Translations under genes and position numbers: made by a program
NCBI GenBank assembly: GCA_902770635.1
Contig: CACXTX010000037.1
Location: 1 to 35,286 of the forward strand
Direction of reading: 5' to 3'
DNA: 35,286 bases
DNA from: an uncultured Prevotellaceae bacterium
GTDB taxonomy: Bacteria; Bacteroidota; Bacteroidia; Bacteroidales; Bacteroidaceae
Shown: positions 12,739-22,243 of the stretch, one piece after another
How positions within the stretch are numbered: position 1 is the first letter of the stretch
Layout of the letters: every line of letters starts with the position of its first letter
Notes under the pieces: model-generated
Told to the model about the DNA's origin: nothing
Databases searched by the model: none
Seen by the model: the letters and a program-made list of their open reading frames with translations, nothing else

Positions 12739-13698
12739 ATGACAGTAGCAGACTATATCAAACAACAGGAAACGGACGAACATCGCTTTTCGTTCGAAGT
12801 GTTGCCGCCACTGAAGGGAAACGGCACCGACGCCCTGTTCCGCACCATCGACAAGCTGGTGGCGTTCAATCCGGCATTCATCAACATCACAACGCACCAC
12901 TCCGAATATGTATATAAGGAGCTGGACAACGGACAGTTCGAGCGACAGCGCATACGCCGACGCCCGGGAACCATAGCCATTGCCGCAGCCATCCAGCAGA
13001 AATACAACATTCCGGTGGAGCCACACGTCATCTGCAGTGGCACCACCGTCGAACAGATAGAATACGAACTGCTGGACCTGCAGTTCCTGGGCATCCGCAA
13101 CCTGATGCTGTTGCGTGGCGACAAGGCCAAGGAGGACAGCCGTTTCACACCGACTCCCGGCGGACACGCCCATACCACCGACCTCATCAAGCAGGTGGTA
13201 CGCTTCAACGAGGGGTTCTTTGCCGACGGCACACCCATCAAGAACCCGGGGCCCAAGTTCGACTTCGGCGTAGCCTGCTATCCTGAGAAACATGAGGAGG
13301 CTCCCAACCTGGAGCGCGACATGGAATACCTGAAGCAGAAACAGGACCTGGGAGCGCAATATGCGGTGACACAACTGTTCTACGACAACGAGAAATACTT
13401 CCAGTTCGTAGAGAAAGCGCGCCAGATGGGCATCACCATTCCCATCATCCCTGGCATCAAGCCTATGGCGAAGCTGAGCCAGCTGACGGTAGTGCCCAAG
13501 ACGTTCCATTGTGACATACCGGAAGCACTGGCCAAGGAGATTGTGAAATGCAAGACGGACGAGCAAGCCACCCAACTGGGTATAGAATGGACCACCCAGC
13601 AGTGTCGCGAACTGTATGCCCACGGGGTACACAACATCCACTTCTACACCGTATCGGCAGTAGATTCCGTAGCGGAGGTAGCCAGACGTTTGCTCTAA
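12739..13698 (+). CDS. metF: 5,10-methylenetetrahydrofolate reductase
   Basis: MetF reduces 5,10-methylene-THF to 5-methyl-THF, supplying the methyl group for methionine synthesis. The 319-residue product from the ATG at 12739 starts MTVADYIKQQ and has the conserved FSFEVLPPLKG, ITTHHSEY, PHVICSGTT, LMLLRGDK, YPEKHEEAPN and QLFYDNEKYF segments of the TIM-barrel flavoenzyme family. An in-frame ATG at 12709 would add 10 residues; it is only about 14 nt from the predicted transcription start, and the shorter form matches the family N-terminus, so 12739 is preferred. No SAM riboswitch-like leader is seen. Confidence 0.93.
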   Translation: MTVADYIKQQETDEHRFSFEVLPPLKGNGTDALFRTIDKLVAFNPAFINITTHHSEYVYKELDNGQFERQRIRRRPGTIAIAAAIQQKYNIPVEPHVICSGTTVEQIEYELLDLQFLGIRNLMLLRGDKAKEDSRFTPTPGGHAHTTDLIKQVVRFNEGFFADGTPIKNPGPKFDFGVACYPEKHEEAPNLERDMEYLKQKQDLGAQYAVTQLFYDNEKYFQFVEKARQMGITIPIIPGIKPMAKLSQLTVVPKTFHCDIPEALAKEIVKCKTDEQATQLGIEWTTQQCRELYAHGVHNIHFYTVSAVDSVAEVARRLL

Positions 13699-13700
13699 TT

Positions 13701-13769
13701 ACTTTCACTCGGAAATGAAAAGAAAAGCAAGCTTTCCCTTTGCATTTCGCCCGATTATTCGTAACTTTG
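13701..13769 (+). promoter_or_regulatory. Promoter of the holB-ricT-gldH unit
   Basis: TTTG (13739-13742), a 19-nt spacer and TAACTTTG (13762-13769) form a full -33/-7 match 9 nt before the holB ATG. The flanking sequence resembles the tsaB promoter block (2342-2400). Arms GAAATG (13712-13717) and CATTTC (13743-13748) could pair and may serve as a metF terminator. Confidence 0.75.
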
Positions 13770-13778
13770 TCGGCGATT

Positions 13779-14876
13779 ATGGCTTTTGAGCAGGTAATAG
13801 GACAACAAGAGGCGCAGGAACGCCTGATGCAGATGGTAAACGAAGGCCGTCTGCCCCACGCCATTATGCTGTGCGGTCCGCAAGGATGCGGCAAGATGGC
13901 ACTGGCCATGGGAATGGCAAAGGTGCTGTTGGGCGAGAGTGCCATGATGGCCAAATGGGAGCATCCCGACCTGCACTTCACCTACCCTACCATCAAGCTG
14001 CCCTCCATGAGCTCGGACCACAAACCCGTCAGCGACGACTTTGCCAAAGAGTGGCACGAGCTCATCATGGCAGGTCCCTACTTCACCATGACGGAGTGGC
14101 TGGAGCAAATGGGTGGCGAGAACCAACAGGCCATCATCACAGCGGGTGAGAGCGATGCCCTGATTCGCAAGCTATCGCTGAAGTCGAGCCAAGGCGGATA
14201 CAAGGTCAGCATCATCTGGTTGCCCGAGCGCATGAACATAGAGTGTGCCAACAAGATACTGAAACTGCTGGAGGAACCACCCTCGCAGACGGTGTTCATC
14301 ATGGTGTGCCAAGAGCCGCACAAGTTGCTGGAGACCATTCGCAGCCGAGTGCAGCGCATAGACATCAAAAGGATAGCCGACGAGGACATCGAAGAAGCAC
14401 TTCGCAACAAGCGAGGACTGGAGGAAGAAGTGGCACACCGGACTGCCCGCATGGCGAACGGCAGTTGGCTGAAAGCACTGGAACTGCTCAGCGTCGATTC
14501 AGAGAACGAGCTGTTCCTGGATTTGTTCCAGATGCTGATGCGACTGGCCTACCAGCGTAAGATAAAGGACCTGAAGACGTGGTCGGAGCGAATGGCAGGA
14601 CTGGGACGCGAGAAACAGAAGCGCTTTCTGGAATACTTCCTGCGACTGATACGCGAGAACTTCATGTATAACTTCCACCAAGAGGAACTGTGCTACATGA
14701 CACAGCGTGAGGAAGACTTTGCCAAGAACTTCGCCCGCTTCGTCAACGAGGCCAACATTCTGCCCATCAGCGATCTGGTGAACCGCGCCATTCGCGACAT
14801 CGGGCAAAACGCCAATGCGAAAATCGTATTCTTCGACATGGCACTGCAGATGATTGTACTATTGATTCAGAAATAA
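13779..14876 (+). CDS. holB: DNA polymerase III delta prime subunit
   Basis: Delta prime is a clamp-loader subunit that helps load the sliding clamp. The 365-residue protein starts MAFEQVIGQQEAQERL and has a Walker A-like GPQGCGKM at residues 33-40. The usual Ser/Thr after GK is Met, consistent with delta prime subunits that do not hydrolyse ATP. LLEEPPSQTVFI and the SRC-like IRSRVQRIDIK motif follow. The frame is open from 13740, but those codons lie in the promoter, so the ATG at 13779 is used. It is followed 10 nt later by ricT, a pairing found in many bacteria. Confidence 0.92.
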   Translation: MAFEQVIGQQEAQERLMQMVNEGRLPHAIMLCGPQGCGKMALAMGMAKVLLGESAMMAKWEHPDLHFTYPTIKLPSMSSDHKPVSDDFAKEWHELIMAGPYFTMTEWLEQMGGENQQAIITAGESDALIRKLSLKSSQGGYKVSIIWLPERMNIECANKILKLLEEPPSQTVFIMVCQEPHKLLETIRSRVQRIDIKRIADEDIEEALRNKRGLEEEVAHRTARMANGSWLKALELLSVDSENELFLDLFQMLMRLAYQRKIKDLKTWSERMAGLGREKQKRFLEYFLRLIRENFMYNFHQEELCYMTQREEDFAKNFARFVNEANILPISDLVNRAIRDIGQNANAKIVFFDMALQMIVLLIQK

Positions 14877-14886
14877 AACAAGATAA

Positions 14887-16023
14887 ATGGAAAAAGAACT
14901 AACCATCAAGACGGGATGCGACCGCGGACTCTGCAAGAACGCCGTAGGACGACAGGACAGACAGTTGAACACCTACGACTGGTTGGCTGACGTGCCTGGA
15001 AACACAGACACGACAGACCTGGTGGAAGTGCAGTTCAAACACACCCGCAAAGGGTACTATCATAATGTGAACAAACTGGATTTGAAGAAGGGCGACATCG
15101 TTGCCGTAGAAGCAAACCCAGGTCACGACATCGGTGTGGTAACGCTGACAGGACGGCTGGCAAAGCTGCAACTGAAGAAGGCTAACCTGAAGAGTGCCGA
15201 CGACATCAGGCGTGTATATCGCATTGCCCGCCCCATAGACATGGAGAAGTATCACGAGGCCAAGTCGCGCGAGCATTCCACCATGATTGAGAGTCGCCAG
15301 ATAGCCAAAGGACTGGGACTGAAAATGAAAATAGGCGATGTGGAATATCAGGGCGACTGCAACAAGGCCATCTTCTACTATATTGCCGATGAGCGTGTGG
15401 ACTTCCGCCAGCTGATCAAGGACTTGGCCGCCACCTTCCACGTTCGTATCGAGATGAAGCAGATTGGTGCCCGTCAGGAGGCTGGTCTGATAGGTGGAAC
15501 AGGACCCTGCGGACGTGAGTTATGCTGTGCCACATGGATGAAGAACTTCGTGAGCGTAGGCACTTCCGCTGCCCGATACCAGGACATCTCGCTCAATCCG
15601 CAGAAACTCGCTGGCATGTGCGCCAAGCTGAAGTGCTGTCTGAACTACGAGGTGGACGACTACGTAGAGGCTAGCAGGAAGTTTCCTTCCAAGGAGGTGT
15701 TGCTGCAAACCCAAGACGGCGAATACCACTACTTCAAGGCTGACATCCTGGCTGGACTGGTGACATACTCTACCGACAAGAACATTGCAGCCAACCTGGA
15801 GACGATTACTGCGGAGCGCGCCAAGCAGATCATAGAAATGAACCGCAAAGGCGAGAAACCGGAATCGCTGCAGGAAGACGGCAACCATAAAGCGCCAGCA
15901 GGACCCGTTGACCTGGCTACCCAGGAAAACATCACCCGCTTCGACCGTTCCAAGAAGAAAAAGAAAAAGAAGAAGCCCAGAAAACCGGAACAGAACGCAC
16001 ACCCCCAGAATGCAAAGGAATAA
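14887..16023 (+). CDS. ricT: PSP1-domain protein RicT (YaaT)
   Basis: RicT (YaaT) belongs to the PSP1 family; in Bacillus it forms an Fe-S-containing complex with RicA and RicF that affects RNase Y processing. The 378-residue protein has the PSP1 region (VEVQFKHTRKGYYHNV at the start, VRIEMKQIGARQEAGLIGG later) and the Cys-rich segments GPCGRELCCATW and MCAKLKCCLNYE that fit a metal or Fe-S role. The C-terminus is a lysine-rich tail (a run of eight Lys near residue 357). RicA and RicF partners are not in this window. It lies between holB and gldH and overlaps gldH by 14 nt. Confidence 0.88.
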   Translation: MEKELTIKTGCDRGLCKNAVGRQDRQLNTYDWLADVPGNTDTTDLVEVQFKHTRKGYYHNVNKLDLKKGDIVAVEANPGHDIGVVTLTGRLAKLQLKKANLKSADDIRRVYRIARPIDMEKYHEAKSREHSTMIESRQIAKGLGLKMKIGDVEYQGDCNKAIFYYIADERVDFRQLIKDLAATFHVRIEMKQIGARQEAGLIGGTGPCGRELCCATWMKNFVSVGTSAARYQDISLNPQKLAGMCAKLKCCLNYEVDDYVEASRKFPSKEVLLQTQDGEYHYFKADILAGLVTYSTDKNIAANLETITAERAKQIIEMNRKGEKPESLQEDGNHKAPAGPVDLATQENITRFDRSKKKKKKKKPRKPEQNAHPQNAKE

Positions 16024-16531
16024 CTACACCTTATTATATATAGGGGTACTCGTGGTGCTCATGCTGACAGCCTGCAACGACAAGACTGTCTATCACAACT
16101 ATGAGCAGACGCCGCCATCAGGATGGGAGAAGAACGACCAGTTGTCCTTTACCCTTCCTCCCATCCAGGAAACAGGCAACTATACGGAAGAGGTGGGAAT
16201 ACGCATCAACGGCACCTTTCCCTTTCTGAGCCTGAGCCTGATTATTGAACAGACCAAGCTGAATACCGGCGAAAGACAATGCGACACCTTGGTGTGCGAA
16301 CTCATCAACAAGCGAGGCTATCCACAAGGAAAGGGAGTCAGCCAGTATCAATACCTGTTCCCGTTAAAGACCATACAACTCAACAAGGGCGACTCGCTGC
16401 GTATTGAGATACATCACGACATGAAGCGCGAGATTCTGCCTGGCATCACCGATGTAGGCATCAAGCTCAGCAAGACATCAAGAGCGGGTAAGGTTGCGGC
16501 TCGCATCAAGGCGCAGGAAGATAAACAATAG
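16010..16531 (+). CDS. gldH: GldH family lipoprotein
   Basis: The 173-residue product has a signal peptide II with lipobox LMLTAC (Cys at about residue 22), then a beta-rich domain with WEKNDQLSFTLP, typical of GldH. GldH is a gliding-motility lipoprotein in Flavobacterium; non-gliding Bacteroidales keep it for an unclear envelope role. Its ATG (16010) overlaps the end of ricT by 14 nt, and the order holB-ricT-gldH supports the call. The last 54 nt overlap the end of convergent rodA (16478-16531), so both C-termini are encoded on opposite strands of the same DNA. Confidence 0.85.
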   Translation: MQRNNYTLLYIGVLVVLMLTACNDKTVYHNYEQTPPSGWEKNDQLSFTLPPIQETGNYTEEVGIRINGTFPFLSLSLIIEQTKLNTGERQCDTLVCELINKRGYPQGKGVSQYQYLFPLKTIQLNKGDSLRIEIHHDMKREILPGITDVGIKLSKTSRAGKVAARIKAQEDKQ

Positions 16532-17941
16532 GAAGGTAAAGCCCCATAGCGACGAGCCTCCGTAGCTGAAGAACGGCAACGGAATACCAATAACGGGCGT
16601 CAGACCCAGCACCATGCCTACATTGATAAATACATGGAACAGGAAGATGCTTACCACACAATAGCCATAGACACGTCCAAAACGGAACGGTTGTCGTTCT
16701 GACAGATATATCAATCGCCATATCAGCAGCAAGAACAGGATCAGTACACCTGCTGAACCCACAAAGCCCTCTTCTTCGCCTACCGTACAAAAGATAAAGT
16801 CGGTGTCCTGTTCTGGTACGAACTTTAACTTAGTCTGCGTGCCGTTCAGGAAGCCCTTGCCCTCCAGACCTCCGGAACCTATGGCTATCTCGCTCTGGTG
16901 TACATTATAGCCGGCACCGCGCAGGTCCTCATCCAGTCCGAGCAACACGTTGATACGTGAACGCTGGTGGGGTTCCATCACATTGTTCATGATAAAGTCG
17001 GCACCATAATAGAAGCCTACGGAACCCACAGCAAAAAGAGCAATAAAGAAATAGTTGTAAAGGCGGGAACTCAGTCCTTCCCATATTAGATAACCTATCA
17101 TGACAACCAGCATGGGCAGCAGAACGTATGCCTTGTTGAAAGGCACGCTCATGAGTAAGAGAAGCACGATGGAGATTGCCAGACAACACATCAGCATCTG
17201 GAGAGCCTTCCTGGAGTTGCAATATACCCACACCATACCGATGGAAAACAACTGAATAAGCAGCAAGACGCTAAACTTACCGACAGAGGTCAGCGAGTCA
17301 GGGAAATAGACCTCCGCAAAACGAATGCCCACCACAAAATAGATGACCATAGCAACTCCCGTAAACAAGATGGAGCCCGGCATGCCCTCACGATAGAACA
17401 TGAGGAAGAAAGACAGATAGACCAAAGCCGAACCCGTTTCCCTTTGCAACACAATGCACACCATAGGCACCAGGATAATGGCCAAGGTGGCGGCAAAGTG
17501 CTTCCATTGGTTGATGTTATAGTCATAAGCAGACATAAACTTCGCCAACGCCAAGGCTGTGGCAAACTTGGCAAACTCAGCGGGTTGCAGTCTCAGCGGA
17601 CCTATGACCAGCCAAGAGTGTGAGCCCTTGATGCTATGCGGGTTGAAGATGGTTCCAAAGAGCAATAGCACCAATAGTCCGTAGATGATAAAGGCAAAGG
17701 TGTCGTAGAACCGGTCGTCAAGCATGATGATGAAAAAGCCCAGCACGATACTGGTTCCTATCCAGACTATCTGCATTCCGGAACGGGTGGAGAGGCTGAA
17801 GATATCGGTTTCACCATACGAATAACTGGCTCCGCAGACGCTGATCCATCCAAACGATAACAAGGCGATATAGAGCAATATCGTCCACCAGTCTATAGAG
17901 CGCAACACGCTTGTCTGTCGTTTATCTGCTTGTCGTACCAT
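16478..17941 (-). CDS. rodA: Rod shape-determining protein RodA (SEDS glycosyltransferase)
   Basis: RodA polymerises lipid II glycan strands with PBP2 during cell elongation. The 487-residue protein has about ten hydrophobic helices, the central LRLQPAEFAKFATALALA motif (conserved P-x-E-x-x-K) and the C-terminal GIPLPFFSYGGSSLWG signature of SEDS proteins. Its length exceeds E. coli RodA (370) mainly through central extra hydrophobic segments, common in Bacteroidetes. It overlaps mrdA by 20 nt and is the last gene of the leftward operon. Its 3' end overlaps gldH tail to tail. Confidence 0.93.
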   Translation of the reverse strand: MVRQADKRQTSVLRSIDWWTILLYIALLSFGWISVCGASYSYGETDIFSLSTRSGMQIVWIGTSIVLGFFIIMLDDRFYDTFAFIIYGLLVLLLFGTIFNPHSIKGSHSWLVIGPLRLQPAEFAKFATALALAKFMSAYDYNINQWKHFAATLAIILVPMVCIVLQRETGSALVYLSFFLMFYREGMPGSILFTGVAMVIYFVVGIRFAEVYFPDSLTSVGKFSVLLLIQLFSIGMVWVYCNSRKALQMLMCCLAISIVLLLLMSVPFNKAYVLLPMLVVMIGYLIWEGLSSRLYNYFFIALFAVGSVGFYYGADFIMNNVMEPHQRSRINVLLGLDEDLRGAGYNVHQSEIAIGSGGLEGKGFLNGTQTKLKFVPEQDTDFIFCTVGEEEGFVGSAGVLILFLLLIWRLIYLSERQPFRFGRVYGYCVVSIFLFHVFINVGMVLGLTPVIGIPLPFFSYGGSSLWGFTFLLFIFLRLDASRNLTRS

Positions 17942-19775
17942 AAGAAATATGTCTGTTCTGGAACTCAGTGGCCTTCTTCTCCGAAGCCTCCGAGAGCTTT
18001 CCGTGAATATACTGTTCCATTATCAGGCCGCCAATGGGCACACCATAGGTAGCACCCCATCCACCATTCTCCACATAGACGGCAACAGCTATCTTGGGAT
18101 TATCCATAGGAGCAAAGCCCATGAATACCGAGTGGTCGTGACCGCGGTTCTGCGCCGTACCCGTCTTACCACAGGCCATAAAGTCGTACTTGGCCAGTTC
18201 GTGGCAGGTACCACCAGTGGCAGAGGCACGCATACCCTGCACCACATAATCGTAGGACGCCCTGTTAGCCATTGTCCGACGATGGCTCGTATAAAGGGTA
18301 TCCAAGGGTTCTCCCTGCACCTTCTTCACCACATGAGGCGTGATGAACCATCCGCGATTGGCAATAGTAGCACCCAGATTGGCAATCTGCAACGGCGTAG
18401 CATTCACCTCACCCTGTCCGATGGCGATAGAGATAATGGTCAGTCCGTTCCACGAGCCCTTATAGGCTTTGTCATAGAACTGTGCGTTGGGAATCAGTCC
18501 GCGCTTTTCGCCAGGAAGGTCAATGCCTAACTTATAGCCGAAGCCCATGCTTACCATATAGTCGCGCCATGTATTCATAGCATTCTGCACCGAACCGTAT
18601 TTGGACTTGGCACCTATCATGTAATAGAGCCCCCAACAGAAATAGCCGTTACACGAGGTAGAAAGAGCCGGCACCAGGGGAAGAGGCGACGCATGACCGT
18701 GACAACCTACATGCAAACCCTTATAGTTAAAGCCGTGACCACAGGGATAGGCGGTATGGGTAGGATGGATGATACCCTCTGTCATAAAGGTGAGGCCCTG
18801 CGTAGTCTTGAAGGTGGAGCCAGGAGGATACTGACCCATGATACTGCGGTTCAGCAAAGGCTTCCAGACGTTCTGGCTCAGCAAGTGATGGCTTTTGGAA
18901 CGCTGGCGACCCACCATGACGCGAGGGTCGTAGCTAGGCGAGCTCACCATACAAAGCACCTCGCCGGTAGAAGGCTCGATAGCGACAATACTGCCAATCT
19001 TACCCTCCATCAGCCGCTCACCCAAAGCCTGCAAATCGGCATCAATTCCCAAAGTAAGGTTCTTGCCTGGAATAGGACGACGGTCGTACTTGCCGTTCTG
19101 ATAGCGTCCCTGCACCCGACCGTGGGCATCACGAAGCAAGATTTGCATACCCTTCTCGCCACGCAACTGTTTCTCGTAACTGCGTTCCACACCCAGTTTG
19201 CCGATATAATCTCCCGGCTGATAATAATCGTCTTCCTCGATATCAGCAGGCGACACCTCTGCCACATCGCCCAACACATGGGCAGCAAAGGGGTATTGGT
19301 ACTGACGGATGCTACGCCGCTGGACATAGAACCCTGGGAAATGGAACATTTTCTCCTGAAAGACGGAAAAGTCCTTATCGGAAAGCTGACTCATAAAGAG
19401 TTGCTGGGTAAATCGCGAATAGCCAGGATTCTTGGAGCGATCCTTGATGGTCTCCATACGATGGTCAAAGTCTTCCTTCGTAATATTCAGCGCCTCACAA
19501 AGTTCAAGGGTATCAAGATGGTCCTTGGCCTCATTCATCACCACCATAATGTCATAGGCAGGCTGGTTATACACCAATAGTTTGCCATTGCGGTCGGTGA
19601 TGACACCACGTGAGGGATACTCAATCTTTTTCAGGAAGGCATTCGAGTCGGCACTCTTCTTATAGTCGTCGCTCGTAATCTGCAACGTAAATAGACGGAT
19701 GATATAGACAACCACTATCAAGGCGGCTATCCCGGCAATCACATAATGTCTGTAGTCTAACTCGTAATCCCTCAT
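17922..19775 (-). CDS. mrdA: Penicillin-binding protein 2, elongation-specific transpeptidase
   Basis: PBP2 cross-links peptidoglycan in the elongasome. The 617-residue protein has an N-terminal membrane anchor (VIAGIAALIVVVYIIRLF), a PBP dimerisation domain (YPSRGVITDRNGKLLVYN) and a transpeptidase domain with all three active-site motifs: Ser320-T-F-Lys in PPGSTFKTTQ, Ser374-C-N, and Lys537-T-G in ACGKTGTAQ. Some family members have a zinc-binding motif near the active site; Cys and His residues after SxxK (YPCGHGF, VGCHGHA) could fit that. It lies between mreD and rodA, the usual order. Confidence 0.94.
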   Translation of the reverse strand: MRDYELDYRHYVIAGIAALIVVVYIIRLFTLQITSDDYKKSADSNAFLKKIEYPSRGVITDRNGKLLVYNQPAYDIMVVMNEAKDHLDTLELCEALNITKEDFDHRMETIKDRSKNPGYSRFTQQLFMSQLSDKDFSVFQEKMFHFPGFYVQRRSIRQYQYPFAAHVLGDVAEVSPADIEEDDYYQPGDYIGKLGVERSYEKQLRGEKGMQILLRDAHGRVQGRYQNGKYDRRPIPGKNLTLGIDADLQALGERLMEGKIGSIVAIEPSTGEVLCMVSSPSYDPRVMVGRQRSKSHHLLSQNVWKPLLNRSIMGQYPPGSTFKTTQGLTFMTEGIIHPTHTAYPCGHGFNYKGLHVGCHGHASPLPLVPALSTSCNGYFCWGLYYMIGAKSKYGSVQNAMNTWRDYMVSMGFGYKLGIDLPGEKRGLIPNAQFYDKAYKGSWNGLTIISIAIGQGEVNATPLQIANLGATIANRGWFITPHVVKKVQGEPLDTLYTSHRRTMANRASYDYVVQGMRASATGGTCHELAKYDFMACGKTGTAQNRGHDHSVFMGFAPMDNPKIAVAVYVENGGWGATYGVPIGGLIMEQYIHGKLSEASEKKATEFQNRHISYGTTSR

Positions 19776-19803
19776 CGTCTATACTCCACGTTAGGAGAAG
19801 CCC

Positions 19804-20304
19804 TTATTTGCTCCTTGCATATTCGAAAGTAGCAACCAGCAGTAGCGTGATTGCCGTACTACCAACCACACAAAGAATCCATTGTTCCCAATTGAGGAAA
19901 CTGAATATCTCCAAAGTATAGAACACTATACAATAGAGGAATACCAACAGGAATATATAAGTACCAAATTTCGACGTTCCCAGAGCCGTAGCCGATGGTT
20001 CGAGATTCTCAGCAGACTCGCGAGGCGCAAAGGCTTCGAGCAGGTAAGGCTGGATGGCAGCAATCAGCGTCAGCGAGGAAGAGGCCAATCCCGGCGTGTT
20101 GGAAAAGATGTCAACAGCCAAACCCAACAAGAAACTCCAAACCAATACGGACCACTTGGGATAGTTGCGAGGGAACAGCGCCACAAAATAAACGTAGAAC
20201 AACGGAGTAGCCACATGGAACAAATGAATACGCCCCAGCACCAAGACCTGTGCCAAGACGAATAGGAAGAACCATAGTAGCCGTTTCAATAAATCTGCTG
20301 TCAT
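19804..20304 (-). CDS. mreD: Rod shape-determining protein MreD
   Basis: MreD is a small integral membrane protein of the elongasome. The 166-residue product has about five hydrophobic segments, starting with LLWFFLFVLAQVLVLGRI, and the FLLGLAVDIFSNTPGL motif that typifies MreD. Position between mreC (3-nt gap) and mrdA (28-nt gap) supports the call, since the family diverges strongly in sequence. Confidence 0.88.
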   Translation of the reverse strand: MTADLLKRLLWFFLFVLAQVLVLGRIHLFHVATPLFYVYFVALFPRNYPKWSVLVWSFLLGLAVDIFSNTPGLASSSLTLIAAIQPYLLEAFAPRESAENLEPSATALGTSKFGTYIFLLVFLYCIVFYTLEIFSFLNWEQWILCVVGSTAITLLLVATFEYARSK

Positions 20305-20307
20305 AGA

Positions 20308-21177
20308 CTATTGATTTACGTTAAGTTTCAGTGAGTCCCTTGCTGCCTGCATCAGTCTCAGACGTTCTCCGATGGACGGGTCGTTGATGACCACAACGTC
20401 GCGCACGTTACCGAAATCTGTTGACAGTCTTACCTTCAGCTTATAGGACAGGCCGTCGCGTGAGTTATAAACCTCTACGATCTGGCCTACCAGTATTCCC
20501 GGAGGGAAGATGCTCGAATAGCCGTTGGTCTCCACCCAGTCGCCTCGCTTGAAACGGGCATGACGGGGAATATCCTCCACATAAGCATAGCCTGCATCCT
20601 CGCCATACCAGCGCAACACTCCGAAATAGTTATGTCCGCGAATAGCGCAACTGATGCGTGAAGACTTGCTGTTCAACACGGGAATGACTACCGTATAGTG
20701 CGGAGCAACCAGATAGGTAACACCCACGACACCCCGTCCACAGGCTACACCCATGCCTACCTCAATACTGTCGGCTGAACCCTTGTTGATAGTCATCAGA
20801 TTGTTGGCCTTGTTCAACTCATTGGTAATCACCTTTGCAGGAATCACCTTGTAATGGCTGAGGAAATCCAGTCCCTGCTGTTCTTTGGGCTCTGTCTTCT
20901 CTGTTGCATTTGCGTAAAGACGACGCAACTGAGTGACCTGACGCTCCAAGTAGTAATTGCGAAGCGTCAAGTCCTCGTTTACTTTCTCCAACGAGAAGAA
21001 CGACTCCACAGCGGATGTCCATTCGTAGATACGGCCTGCTACCACATTTGCCGACGAAAACCATATACTGCCTTGAAAGCTGTTAAACCGGAACAGCAAA
21101 ACAAGACTGATGACCTCCAACACTACGAACAGAACCCAGTGGTAGTATCTGCCCAGGAATTCCAGCAGGTTCTTCAT
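20308..21177 (-). CDS. mreC: Rod shape-determining protein MreC
   Basis: MreC is a periplasmic scaffold that activates PBP2-RodA. The 289-residue protein has one N-terminal membrane helix (YHWVLFVVLEVISLVLLF), a coiled-coil region (around residues 60-95, with VNEDLTLRNYYLERQVTQLR) and a beta-barrel domain containing KVITNELNKANNLMTINKGS and GVVGVTYLVAPHYTVVIPVL. It lies between mreB and mreD. Length is typical. Confidence 0.92.
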   Translation of the reverse strand: MKNLLEFLGRYYHWVLFVVLEVISLVLLFRFNSFQGSIWFSSANVVAGRIYEWTSAVESFFSLEKVNEDLTLRNYYLERQVTQLRRLYANATEKTEPKEQQGLDFLSHYKVIPAKVITNELNKANNLMTINKGSADSIEVGMGVACGRGVVGVTYLVAPHYTVVIPVLNSKSSRISCAIRGHNYFGVLRWYGEDAGYAYVEDIPRHARFKRGDWVETNGYSSIFPPGILVGQIVEVYNSRDGLSYKLKVRLSTDFGNVRDVVVINDPSIGERLRLMQAARDSLKLNVNQ

Positions 21178-21192
21178 TCAGATCTTATTTTA

Positions 21193-22215
21193 TTAACGCT
21201 TCAGGAAAGTGAAGCGGTCCACATTCTTCAAGGCAATGCCGGCACCCTTAGCCACAGAATGCAAAGGATCCTCTGCAATGTGGAAAGGAATGTTGATCTT
21301 GTCTTCCAGACGACGGTCAAGACCTCGCAGCAAGGCACCACCACCGGTGAGCCAGATGCCGTTCTTCACGATGTCAGCGTACAGCTCTGGGGGTGTATTC
21401 TCCAATGCGGAGAGCACGGCATTCTCTATCTTGGCAATGGTCTTGTCCAAGCAGTGGGCAATCTCCTGATAGCATACCGGAACCTCCATAGGCAGTGCCG
21501 TGATGCGGTTAGGTCCATGAACGATATAGTCTTCTGGAGCCTCATCGCCCAGATCCGTCAAGGCAGACCCAACGGCAATCTTGATACGCTCAGCCATACG
21601 CTCCGAAACTCGCACGTTGTGCTGGCGGGACATATACTCCTGGATGTCGGCGGTCAGGTCATCGCCTGCCGTACGAATCGAGTTGTTCGAAACAATACCG
21701 CCCAAGGATATAACGGCAATCTCTGTAGAACCACCACCGATATCAATAATCATATTACCCTCTGGAGCCTCCACATCAATGCCGATACCGATGGCAGCAG
21801 CCATAGGCTCAAAAATCAGATAGACATCACGTCCACCGGCATGCTCTGCTGAGTCGCGAACGGCACGCAGCTCCACTTCAGTAGAACCTGAAGGCACGCC
21901 AATCACCATACGCAGTGAAGGAGAGAAAAGGCGTGAACCCGTATGTACCATCTTAATCAGTCCGCGCATCATCTGCTCACAAGCAGAGAAGTCGGCTATC
22001 ACGCCATCACGGAGAGGACGTACTGTACGTATATTGTCGTGTGTCTTCTCATACATCATCTTAGCCTTTAAACCAACTGCTATCATTTTGTCAGAATGAC
22101 GGTCGAGGGCTACTACAGACGGCTCGTCAACTACAATCTTATCATCACTGATAATAATCGTATTGGCCGTTCCTAAGTCCATTGCTATTTCCTGGACGAA
22201 ACTAAAAAATCCCAT
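21193..22215 (-). CDS. mreB: Rod shape-determining protein MreB, actin homologue
   Basis: MreB forms membrane-associated filaments that direct cell-wall elongation. The 340-residue protein has the actin-type ATPase motifs: phosphate-1 AMDLGTANTII, IGVPSGSTEVE, phosphate-2 NMIIDIGGGSTEIAVISLGG, and LTGGGALLRGLD (adenosine motif). MGFFSF at the start fits the membrane-binding N-terminus. It follows the purH-type gene by 28 nt and begins the mreBCD-mrdA-rodA block. Confidence 0.96.
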   Translation of the reverse strand: MGFFSFVQEIAMDLGTANTIIISDDKIVVDEPSVVALDRHSDKMIAVGLKAKMMYEKTHDNIRTVRPLRDGVIADFSACEQMMRGLIKMVHTGSRLFSPSLRMVIGVPSGSTEVELRAVRDSAEHAGGRDVYLIFEPMAAAIGIGIDVEAPEGNMIIDIGGGSTEIAVISLGGIVSNNSIRTAGDDLTADIQEYMSRQHNVRVSERMAERIKIAVGSALTDLGDEAPEDYIVHGPNRITALPMEVPVCYQEIAHCLDKTIAKIENAVLSALENTPPELYADIVKNGIWLTGGGALLRGLDRRLEDKINIPFHIAEDPLHSVAKGAGIALKNVDRFTFLKR

Positions 22216-22243
22216 GTAATTTTACTATTTGACTATTAACTAT

